Shown here: positions 54,882-62,285 of the stretch, in pieces
Position numbering within the stretch: the first letter of the stretch is position 1
How the letters are laid out: each line of letters opens with the position of its first letter
Assembly: GCA_015689685.1 (NCBI GenBank)
Contig: WVSL01000007.1
Coordinates: 62,001-126,000, forward strand
From: Rhodobacterales bacterium HKCCE2091
GTDB lineage: Bacteria > Pseudomonadota > Alphaproteobacteria > Rhodobacterales > Rhodobacteraceae
Length of the DNA stretch: 64,000 nucleotides
Direction: 5' to 3'
Notes under the pieces: model-generated
Told to the model about the DNA's origin: nothing
What the model saw: the letters and a program-made list of their open reading frames with translations, nothing else
The model's database searches: none
Position numbers and translations under genes: made by a program

Positions 54882-56102
54882 ATGGCAATTCTGAGAACGG
54901 CGTTCAGCGGCGACCGCGGCGATCTTTTCCTGTTGGCGCTCAAGACCAGCGCGCTCACGCTCGTCACCTTCGGACTCTACCGGTTCTGGGCCAAGACCCG
55001 GCTGCGGCGCTGGTACTGGTCCTCGGTCCGGCCGGGGGGCACGCCGCTGGAATACACCGGCACGCCCTGGGAAAAGCTGACCGGATTCCTGTTCGCCATC
55101 GTTCTGCTCGCCATCGTCCTGACGCTCGCCAACCTCGTCGGCATCCTGACCGTCATCGACCTGATGGAGACGATGCCCGAGGCTTACATGGGCGCGCTCG
55201 TGTCGCTTCCGGCGGTGATCTTCCCGCTGTGGTTCTTCGCCCGCTACCGTGCCCGGCGCTACATCCTGTCGCGCACGCGCTGGCGCGGCATCCGCTTCGG
55301 CATGGAACCGGCGGCGTGGGGTTACGCGTGGCGGGCCTGCATGTACTGGGTCCTGAACATCTGCACGCTCGGCCTGACCTGGCCACTTTTGACCTTCCAG
55401 CTCGAGAAGTACCTGACCGACCGGACCTGGTTCGGCAACGCCCGCTTCACGCAGCACGGCAGCTTCCTGCGGCTCTACGGCCCGCTGCTGCCGTTCCTGT
55501 TCTGCGTCTGGGGCGGGATCGCGCTCTGGGGCTACTTCATCTATGCCAACGGCGGTGGCGAGGCGGCGTTCAACGCGTTCCAGCTGAACGAGGTCTGGGC
55601 ACTGATCGGCGGGCTGGTCACGATCCCGCTGGCGGCGCTGTTCGGCATCTACTACCGCGTCGCGTCGATCCGCGTGATGGCCGACCTCAAGACGCTCGGC
55701 GACGGAATCGAGTTCGATCTCTATCCGCGGACCCGAAAGATCCTAAAGATCTACTTCTTCGGCTGGTGGAAGACCTACATCGCCGCCGGCTTCGTCTCGA
55801 ACGTAGTGTTCGGCGCGGTTCTCGGCGTTCTCTGGCTGACCGGCAACTTCACCCCCGACATGGCGGTGAACCCGCCCATCAACGTCGCCATCGCGATCGG
55901 CGTGCTGACCTACCTGATGCTGATGCTGATGGCGCAGACTTTCCGGCAGACCTTCATCACCTATCCGCTGGTCGAGCACATCGCCCAGTCCGCCGAGATC
56001 CACCAGCCCGCCTTCCTCGGCTCCATCCGGCAGCGTGACGAGGACAGCCGCGGCGACGCCGGCGGCTTCGCCGACGCCCTCGACGCAGGAGCAGCATTCT
56101 GA
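54882..56102 (+). CDS. YjgN family membrane protein (DUF898)
   Basis: 406 residues. It has several helices in two repeated halves. DLFLLALKTSALTLVTFGLYRFWAKTRLRRWYW, in parts, shows the family motif, with (F/Y)RFWAK(T/A)R before the cytoplasmic loop, and RRYILSRTRWRGIRFG follows. Function is unknown. Its stop overlaps the start of the M48 protease gene (TGATG), so the two are translationally coupled, a gene pair seen repeatedly in this family. Confidence 0.9.
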   Translation: MAILRTAFSGDRGDLFLLALKTSALTLVTFGLYRFWAKTRLRRWYWSSVRPGGTPLEYTGTPWEKLTGFLFAIVLLAIVLTLANLVGILTVIDLMETMPEAYMGALVSLPAVIFPLWFFARYRARRYILSRTRWRGIRFGMEPAAWGYAWRACMYWVLNICTLGLTWPLLTFQLEKYLTDRTWFGNARFTQHGSFLRLYGPLLPFLFCVWGGIALWGYFIYANGGGEAAFNAFQLNEVWALIGGLVTIPLAALFGIYYRVASIRVMADLKTLGDGIEFDLYPRTRKILKIYFFGWWKTYIAAGFVSNVVFGAVLGVLWLTGNFTPDMAVNPPINVAIAIGVLTYLMLMLMAQTFRQTFITYPLVEHIAQSAEIHQPAFLGSIRQRDEDSRGDAGGFADALDAGAAF

Positions 56103-57292
56103 TGAGCGGTTACGTCGAACACATCCGCAACGAGGCCTTCGCGGCCAAGCTCGCGCTCACCTATTCCGAGTTCTTCGACGGCATCTCGCCGGTCAAGCAG
56201 CGGGTGTCGCTGCGGATCTCGGACAACGCGCTGGAAATCAAGAACGTCGAGACGATGCAGGTCACGCGCTGGCCGCTGAAGTCGATCCGCGAGGTTCCGG
56301 ACCTGTCGGACAAGGCGGCGGTGATCTTCGCCGGCGACAACGAGGACCCGGCACGGCTGGTGATCCGCGAGGCGGAGGCCTTGCAGACGCTGGTGGAATC
56401 CGGCGCCCCGCTGCACCGGCTGCGCGGTCCGCGCGGCCAGCTTCGCCGGCTCGGCGTCATGGGCGTGATCGCCGCGGCCTGTTTCGGCGGCCTGCTGTTC
56501 GGGCTGGTGCCCTGGTTCGCCAACGCCGCGGCCGAGCGCATCCCGGCCGAGGCCGAGATCGCGATGGGGCAGGAGCTGTTCAACCAGATCTACGTCGGCA
56601 CGGGATCGAGCGTCTGCACCGCGCCCGACGGCGTCGCCGCACTGGAAACCATGCAGGCCCGGCTGACCTCCGGGGCCGACCTGCCGCTACCGCTGACCCT
56701 GCGCGTGGTCCGCAACGGCACCGTCAACGCGACCGCGCTGCCCGGCGGCCAGGTGACGATCCACTCCGCGCTGATCGAAGCCGCCGAAAGCCCGGACGAG
56801 GTCGCCGCCGTGCTCGCGCACGAGATCGGCCACGTCGCTCATCGGGACGGCACCCGCGGCCAGCTTCGCGCGATGGGATCCTACGGGCTGATCGGTCTGC
56901 TGTTCGGGGACGTGTTCGGCTTTTCCGCCGCCGCGGGCGTGACCGGCGCGGTGCTCGATGCGTCCTACACCCGCGACGCCGAGGCCCGGGCCGACGCCTT
57001 CGCCCACGAGATGCTGGAAACCGCGGATGTCTCGCCGGCGGCGCTCGGCACGTTCTTCGAGCGGCTCGCCGCGGCGGAGGGCGACATGGATCTCGGCCTG
57101 CTGCGCCACCTGTCGACACACCCCGAAACGCTGGAACGGATCGAGGCCGCGCGCCACGCGGGCGAGGTCTCCGCCGCGACCGGCACGATCCTGTCGGACG
57201 GCGAATGGGCTTCGCTTCGCACCATCTGCTCGATCGACGGCAGCGGCGGCGCGCTCGACGGCGAGATCCCGCCGGACGGCGGCAAGCTCTAG
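56102..57292 (+). CDS. M48-family metallopeptidase with N-terminal PH-like region
   Basis: 396 residues. The zinc motif HEIGH has His240, Glu241 and His244, and the third ligand is expected in DAEARADAFAHEML at about 295. A helix at about 118-140 (GVIAAACFGGLLFGLVPWFA) anchors the protein. The first 110 residues are beta-strand-rich (VKQRVSLRISDNALEI, RWPLKSIREV) and look like the PH-like domain of some M48 proteins. The catalytic part would face the periplasm. The target protein is unknown; it is coupled to the YjgN gene. Confidence 0.9.
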   Translation: MSGYVEHIRNEAFAAKLALTYSEFFDGISPVKQRVSLRISDNALEIKNVETMQVTRWPLKSIREVPDLSDKAAVIFAGDNEDPARLVIREAEALQTLVESGAPLHRLRGPRGQLRRLGVMGVIAAACFGGLLFGLVPWFANAAAERIPAEAEIAMGQELFNQIYVGTGSSVCTAPDGVAALETMQARLTSGADLPLPLTLRVVRNGTVNATALPGGQVTIHSALIEAAESPDEVAAVLAHEIGHVAHRDGTRGQLRAMGSYGLIGLLFGDVFGFSAAAGVTGAVLDASYTRDAEARADAFAHEMLETADVSPAALGTFFERLAAAEGDMDLGLLRHLSTHPETLERIEAARHAGEVSAATGTILSDGEWASLRTICSIDGSGGALDGEIPPDGGKL

Positions 57293-58203
57293 TCCGGCAG
57301 CCTGAGTTCGACCAGTTCCGTCGGCAGGAGCGGGTTGAAGTTGTCGTCCGAGACCAGCGTCGCGATGGTCGCGCCCCCGGCGTCGCGCCAGAGCGAGATG
57401 CCCTCGAGGTTCGAGTAGTCGCCCCATGACGAGGTCCAGAGCACCTCGTCCTCCGCGAGCGTCCGGTCGGGTCCGATGGTCACGCGGCGCACGCGGCTGA
57501 AGAAGCCGCCGCGCTCGTTGAAGGCGCGTTCGAGGATCACGAGCCGCCCCTCTTCGTCGATGTCGAGCCCGACCGGCGAGATGTAGGCCCCCGGCGGCAG
57601 GCCCGCGACCTCGCGCCAGAGCCGGCCGTCCCAGTGCAGGATCGGGAAACTCGGTGCGGACCAGCTCCAGAGTTCCGGGATCGCGTAGAGCCCGCCCTCG
57701 GCGTCGGCCGCCAGCGCCTCCAGCCCGAGGTTCGATTGCAGGGCGGTCGCCTCGACCGGCATCGGGAAGCTGTCGATGTAGGCCGCGTCCGGCCCGTAGC
57801 GGTCGATGTGGTGGAAGCCCTCGAAGGACACCGCGAAGGTGCCGTCGGGCATCGCGGCGAGTCCCTCGGCGTCGCGCAGGTAGGTGCGGAACGGCCATTC
57901 GGCCGTCGCGGTCAGCAGCCGCGTGATGCTGACGCCGGTCATGCCCGTGATGCGGCCCTCGGCGTCCCGCTCGATATCGGCGCGGACCATGTGGCCGCGA
58001 TCCGTCACCGCCGTCAGCGCGCCGCCGTCCGGCGCGACCTCGAGACCCGAAAGACCGCCGAGCGCCATGCGCCACGACCGCCAGGTGAAGTGGCCGATCA
58101 CCTCCGCATCCTCGGCCCGCACCGGCCCGGAGAGGGCGGCGAGGCAGAGGATGGCGGAGGCGATCAGTTTGCGGCGGCGACGTCGGACAGGATCGCGGCG
58201 CAT
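57289..58203 (-). CDS. Esterase-like activity of phytase family protein
   Basis: 304 residues. After a basic start, RKLIASAILCLAALSGPVRAE is a signal peptide. The mature part is a beta-propeller-like protein with GLSGLEVAPDGGALTAVTDRG and RDAEGLAAMPDGTFAVSFEG, the pattern of the esterase-like phytase family. GLEALAADAEGGLYAIPE continues the pattern. The reaction is not established. The start overlaps mepA by 40 bp in another frame, so it is coupled to that gene. It converges with the M48 gene with a 4-bp overlap at the stops. Confidence 0.85.
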   Translation of the reverse strand: MRRDPVRRRRRKLIASAILCLAALSGPVRAEDAEVIGHFTWRSWRMALGGLSGLEVAPDGGALTAVTDRGHMVRADIERDAEGRITGMTGVSITRLLTATAEWPFRTYLRDAEGLAAMPDGTFAVSFEGFHHIDRYGPDAAYIDSFPMPVEATALQSNLGLEALAADAEGGLYAIPELWSWSAPSFPILHWDGRLWREVAGLPPGAYISPVGLDIDEEGRLVILERAFNERGGFFSRVRRVTIGPDRTLAEDEVLWTSSWGDYSNLEGISLWRDAGGATIATLVSDDNFNPLLPTELVELRLPD

Positions 58204-59075
58204 TGGCGGGGCAGATCGGCGAGTGTCAGGGCGCGGCGTGGTTCCGGCGGCGGGGCGTCGGGGTCGGGCGCGGCGGGCGGCGGCGGGTTGAGGATGCGGT
58301 CGACCCAGTCGCGGGCCTCGTCGCAGCCGTCGCCCGGCGGCGGCGGCGCCTGGTCCTCGCAGCCGGGCGAACCTGCGGGGCAGTTCAGGCGCACGTGGAA
58401 GTGGTAGTGATGGCCGTACCAGGGCCGGATGTTGCGCAGGTAGGACCGGTCGCCGGTCTCGTTCTCGCACATCCAGACCTTCGCGCCGGGAAAGATGAAG
58501 ATCCGCGCGACCCGAGGGTCGGAGGCCGCGGCGCGCAGGACGGCCCAGTGATCCGCCGTCCAGTTGTCGTTGACGTAGGCGCCTTCCGCCCGGCGGAGCG
58601 AGATCGAGGACAGCGATTCCCGTTCCGCGGCGGTCAGGGTCAGCCGGGTCGCGGGCAGAAGCCAGATGTCGGCGTCGAGCCCGCTCTGGTGGCTCGCGTG
58701 GCCGGTCAGCATCGGCCCGCCGCGCGGCTGGCTCATGTCTCCGACGTAGATCCCGTTCCACGAGGTCAGGCGGGCGACGTCGCGGCTGAGATCCTGCACG
58801 TAGTCGATCATCGCCGGGTGCGCCCAGTTGCGGTTGCGGCTGAGACGCATCGCCTGCCAGGTCGGCCCGGTCTCGGGAAGTTGTTCGGCCCCCGCGACGC
58901 AGCCGCGGGCATAGCCGCCGAAGGCCTGCGACGACCCCGCGGAGCCGACACGTTCGGCCCCGAACAGCACCCGCGCCTCCTGCCCGGACCGGGTCGCGGA
59001 CAGCGGCGGCAAATCGGCGGTCGGCGCGCAGGACGCGGCGGCCAGCAGGGCCATCGCCAGGATCGCGCGTCTCAT
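58164..59075 (-). CDS. mepA: Penicillin-insensitive murein endopeptidase
   Basis: 303 residues with a lipoprotein-like signal (MRRAILAMALLAAASC). It cleaves D-Ala-meso-DAP cross-links of peptidoglycan in the periplasm. The LAS-family zinc site is visible in TGHASHQSGLDADIW (His129, Asp136) and GHHYHFHVRL. A conserved series of cysteines is also present (ARGCVAG, WMCENETG, RLNCPAGSPGCE and further ones). Its start overlaps the MFS gene stop (ATGA). Confidence 0.95.
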   Translation of the reverse strand: MRRAILAMALLAAASCAPTADLPPLSATRSGQEARVLFGAERVGSAGSSQAFGGYARGCVAGAEQLPETGPTWQAMRLSRNRNWAHPAMIDYVQDLSRDVARLTSWNGIYVGDMSQPRGGPMLTGHASHQSGLDADIWLLPATRLTLTAAERESLSSISLRRAEGAYVNDNWTADHWAVLRAAASDPRVARIFIFPGAKVWMCENETGDRSYLRNIRPWYGHHYHFHVRLNCPAGSPGCEDQAPPPPGDGCDEARDWVDRILNPPPPAAPDPDAPPPEPRRALTLADLPRQCAAILSDVAAAN

Positions 59076-60457
59076 GCCGGTGTCGCCTCCGCCGTTGCCG
59101 CCCGTCCGTCGGGCTGGACCCAGACTAGCAGAACGAGGGCGATGGTGAAGAGCAGGATGAGCGGCAGCATCCCGAGCCGCGCGCTGCCGAGCGCCGCGGT
59201 GGTCGCGCCGATGAGCGCGGGGCCGAGGAACGCGGTCGCCTTGCCCGACAGCGCGTAGAGCCCGAAGGCCTCGGTCGGGCGGGCCGGGTCGGCGTGGCGG
59301 ACCATCAGGGTGCGCGATGCCGATTGCAGCACGCCCCCGGCCCCGCCGATGATCGCACCGCAGACGTAGAAGGAGATGTCCGGCAGACCGGACCCGGGCG
59401 CGAGCGCCATCCCGAACAGGCTTTCGCGGGTCATGCCGACGATGAAGGTGGAGGTCGCGAGCAGCACGAGGATCATCGCGACGATCACGGGTTTCGGGCC
59501 AATCCGGCTATCGACATGGCCGCCGATCCAGGTCGAGACCGCCGAAGTCACCGCGCCGATGATCCCGAAGATGCCGACTTGGGTAATCGACCAGTTCAGC
59601 ACCAGTGTCGCGTAGGTCCCGCCGAAGGCATAGAGCGCGTTGAGCGCGTCGCGGTAGAACATCGACGAGGCGAGGTAGGCGAACAGGCTCGGCCGCCGCG
59701 GCAGGTTGCGGATCGTCTGCCGCAGGTCCTTCAGCGCGGCGGTGGCCCGGCCCGGACGCGCCGGCGACGGGGTTTCGCGGACCCACAGGAAGAACGGGAT
59801 CATGAACAGCGCGTACCACGCCGCCACGAAGGGGCCGACCGCGCGGGTGCCTTCCCGCGCGTCGGGATCGAGGCCGAAGGCGGGGGCGCGGCCGATCAGC
59901 GTGCGCCCGGTCTCGCCCTCGGCGAAGAACAGGAGCATCACGAACAGCGCCAGCACGCCGCCGGCATAGCCGACGGCGAAGCCTGTGCCGGAAATGCGCC
60001 CGATCTCGTCCACGCTGCCGAGGTCGGGCAGGAGCGCGTTGGTGAAGATGGTGGTGAACTCCGCCCCGATCAGGCCGATGCCGAAGGCGATCAGCGCCAG
60101 CGTCAGGCCCGAACCGTCCGGCATCAGCACCCAGAGACCGGCGGCGCCGAGGACGTAGAAACCGGAGAACAGGACAACCCAGGGCAGCCGCCGCCCGGCA
60201 TTGTCCGCGAAGGCGCCGAGCACCGGGGCCATCAGCGCGATGCAGATGCCGGTGACGGTCTGGCCGAGCGACCAGAGGCTTTGCGCGCGGGCGTCGGCGG
60301 TCAGTTCGTCGAGCCCCTGCGCCATGAAGCTGTCGGCCGCGACGGAGGCGAAGTAGGGGCCGAAGACGAAGGTCAGGACGAGCGTGAAGTAGGGCTGGCT
60401 GGCCCAGTCGAACATCCACCAGCCGCGGATGCGCCGCCTCGCCTCGGTTGCGTCCAT
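59072..60457 (-). CDS. MFS transporter of the UMF1 (Atg22-like) group
   Basis: 461 residues, about twelve helices. The N-terminal WWMFDWASQPYFTLVLTFVFGPYF is the family motif for the UMF1/Atg22-like branch (WxxYDWAxQPfxT), and APVLGAFADNAGRRLPWVV is the MFS loop 2-3 signature. The protein lacks a recognisable substrate motif; related transporters are linked to amino acid efflux. It overlaps mepA. Confidence 0.9.
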   Translation of the reverse strand: MDATEARRRIRGWWMFDWASQPYFTLVLTFVFGPYFASVAADSFMAQGLDELTADARAQSLWSLGQTVTGICIALMAPVLGAFADNAGRRLPWVVLFSGFYVLGAAGLWVLMPDGSGLTLALIAFGIGLIGAEFTTIFTNALLPDLGSVDEIGRISGTGFAVGYAGGVLALFVMLLFFAEGETGRTLIGRAPAFGLDPDAREGTRAVGPFVAAWYALFMIPFFLWVRETPSPARPGRATAALKDLRQTIRNLPRRPSLFAYLASSMFYRDALNALYAFGGTYATLVLNWSITQVGIFGIIGAVTSAVSTWIGGHVDSRIGPKPVIVAMILVLLATSTFIVGMTRESLFGMALAPGSGLPDISFYVCGAIIGGAGGVLQSASRTLMVRHADPARPTEAFGLYALSGKATAFLGPALIGATTAALGSARLGMLPLILLFTIALVLLVWVQPDGRAATAEATPA

Positions 60458-60545
60458 GCCCTGCCCTCGCCGGTTCCCCCGTTGCGCGCGCAGCATCGGC
60501 GCGCGGGCGGGGTTTGTCCATCGGGGACGGGCGCGTGGCGCGGTG

Positions 60546-61079
60546 TCAGAACTCCGGCGGCCAGGGCCGGAGCGCCTCGGCCTCGATCCAGGCCTGCGCC
60601 CAGACCGGGAAGGGCGGCGGGGGCGCATCGGGCTGGCCGAGCGCGGCGAGCACCCGTTCGGGCGCGACGATGCCCGAAGCGTCCGTGATCGCACCGCGCA
60701 CCAGGATATGGGAACAGCAGGTATCGCCGCGCCAGAGCGCTTGTTCGATGTAGACGAAACGCTGATCCCATCCGAGCATCCGGGTCCGCATCTCCAGCCG
60801 GTCGAACACGCGCACCCGGCGGCGGAACCGGATCGAGACACCGGCGACCGCGATTCCCCAACCCTCCTGCCGCAGCACGCGGTCGAGTCCGGTGCGCTTG
60901 GCGAGGCTGAAGCGCCCGAGATCGTAGAGCGTCAGCGTGCGGCCGTTGTTCAGTTCGACGTAAAGATCGATGTCGATCGGCCAGCACAGGATGCTGATCT
61001 CGTCAGTCGCGTCGAGCGGCATCGGCCCGGCACGGCGGGCTCTGCGAAGGACGGAAAGGACGCGCAGGACGGGGTACAT
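60546..61079 (-). CDS. Acyl-CoA thioesterase-like hotdog protein
   Basis: 177 residues. WPIDIDLYVELNNGRTLTLYDLGRFSLAKR, in parts, has the (D)xDxxxHxNN(G/A)-type strand/helix of the 4HBT hotdog family with Glu/Asn replacing His. RRVRVFDRLEMRTRMLGWDQRFVYIEQ, also in parts, is the following beta sheet. This arrangement is as in thioesterases of the THEM6-like branch. The substrate is unknown. The gene is alone, 88 bp from the MFS gene. Confidence 0.82.
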   Translation of the reverse strand: MYPVLRVLSVLRRARRAGPMPLDATDEISILCWPIDIDLYVELNNGRTLTLYDLGRFSLAKRTGLDRVLRQEGWGIAVAGVSIRFRRRVRVFDRLEMRTRMLGWDQRFVYIEQALWRGDTCCSHILVRGAITDASGIVAPERVLAALGQPDAPPPPFPVWAQAWIEAEALRPWPPEF

Positions 61080-61202
61080 GACCCGATTGGGTGATACCGG
61101 CGCGGCAATCGGTCAAGCCGGGCCGTGGCGTCACTTCTTGCAAGGGGCCCGTGCCGCCGTTACCTGAGGGCCAGCCCGAACCACCCCGTGGGAGACCCCG
61201 AC

Positions 61203-61481
61203 ATGGCGCCCATCGCGCAGGCCCTGCTTCTCGTTCTGAACGTGGCGCTGTTCATCGTCATCGTCCACGTCATCATGTCGTGGCTGATCAACTTCAACGT
61301 GCTGAACCTTCGCCAGCCCATCGTGGCGCAGATCTGGAATGGGCTGAACCAGCTGCTGGAGCCGCTTTACCGGCCGATCCGGAACATCCTGCCGAACACC
61401 GGCGGTCTCGATCTCGCGCCGCTGATCGTGTTCGTGGGGATCCAGGTGCTTCGGGTGCTGATCGCGGGCTACATGTTCTAG
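61203..61481 (+). CDS. YggT family membrane protein
   Basis: 92 residues. Two helices ([22 protein letters not shown] and [17 protein letters not shown]) flank the loop [24 protein letters not shown]. That loop is the family signature, with EP(L/I)YRPIR and the DLAPL(I/V) start of helix 2. YggT proteins are linked to osmotic or division functions, with no firm role. It converges with msrA with a 4-bp overlap. Confidence 0.93.
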   Translation: MAPIAQALLLVLNVALFIVIVHVIMSWLINFNVLNLRQPIVAQIWNGLNQLLEPLYRPIRNILPNTGGLDLAPLIVFVGIQVLRVLIAGYMF

Positions 61482-62146
61482 TGAACGAACGGGGCCGCGC
61501 TGCCCCAGAGCTGCCGAACGCGGGCATCACGCCCGCAGCTTTCCCTGTAGAGATCGTAGGCCACCGACTGCCGCCGCGGGCCGAACCGGGTCACGATGAG
61601 CCGGTTGCCGCGGTAGTAGTCCTGGTGCAGCTCCTCCGCCGGGTAGAAGTTGGCGAGGTTGCGGATCGCGGTGCGGACCGGCGCGCCGAGCGCAGATTGC
61701 GCCTCGGCCACCGCGGCTTCGGCGATGGCGCGTTCCTCCGCGTTCCGGACGAAGATCGCGGTGGTGTATTGCTGCCCCCGGTCGCAGAACTGTCCGCCGC
61801 CATCGGTCGGGTCGATCGAACGCAGGAAGGCGTGCAAAAGCTGCGCGTAGCTGACGCGGTCGGCGTCGTAGGTGATCTGCACCGCCTCCAGATGCCCGGT
61901 GCCGCCGTTCGAGACTTGGCTGTAACTCGGGTTGGCGACGTTGCCGCCGGAAAAGCCCGACACCGCAGACACCACGCCCGGCACGCTTTCGAAGTCGGCC
62001 TCGACGCACCAGAAACAGCCGCCTGCCAGCACGGTGGTCCTGATGTCCCGCGCCTCCGCCTGCCGGGCCTGGATGCAGAGCCCGCCGAGGATCGCGGCGG
62101 CGAGCAGGACGGGCTTCAGCACGGCAACCAGATCATGACGGGGCAT
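61478..62146 (-). CDS. msrA: Peptide-methionine (S)-S-oxide reductase, exported form
   Basis: 222 residues. The active site is [11 protein letters not shown], with the catalytic Cys44. [13 protein letters not shown] is the substrate-binding motif. The N-terminal [21 protein letters not shown] is a signal peptide, so this MsrA should repair oxidised methionine in periplasmic proteins. A second Cys is in RESCGRDAR near the C-terminus, a candidate resolving Cys. It is divergent from ade, with a 16-bp palindrome between. Confidence 0.94.
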   Translation of the reverse strand: MPRHDLVAVLKPVLLAAAILGGLCIQARQAEARDIRTTVLAGGCFWCVEADFESVPGVVSAVSGFSGGNVANPSYSQVSNGGTGHLEAVQITYDADRVSYAQLLHAFLRSIDPTDGGGQFCDRGQQYTTAIFVRNAEERAIAEAAVAEAQSALGAPVRTAIRNLANFYPAEELHQDYYRGNRLIVTRFGPRRQSVAYDLYRESCGRDARVRQLWGSAAPFVH

Positions 62147-62213
62147 CTGACGTCTCCTTCCCTTGACGTTGGCCGGATCCTGTCCGCGAGCGCCTGAAAT
62201 GGAAACGCACCAT

Positions 62214-62229
62214 CGCGTGAGCTCACGCG
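62214..62229. promoter_or_regulatory. 16-bp perfect palindrome between msrA and ade
   Basis: CGCGTGAGCTCACGCG, without a spacer. It lies 67 bp upstream of msrA and 56 bp upstream of ade. The position and symmetry fit an operator for a dimeric regulator; no family can be assigned. Confidence 0.5.
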
Positions 62230-62285
62230 GGGGTGATCATCCAAATGTCGCTTGAACCCCGCCCGTCGCGGTGAAACATTGCCAC

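Noticed and set aside
51776-56038. A 1420-codon open frame on the plus strand
   Set aside because: It is a low-complexity Arg/Pro/Gly/Ala translation overlapping the SDR, SH3, parC and YjgN genes, which are all well supported in other frames. Long open shadow frames are expected at this GC content.
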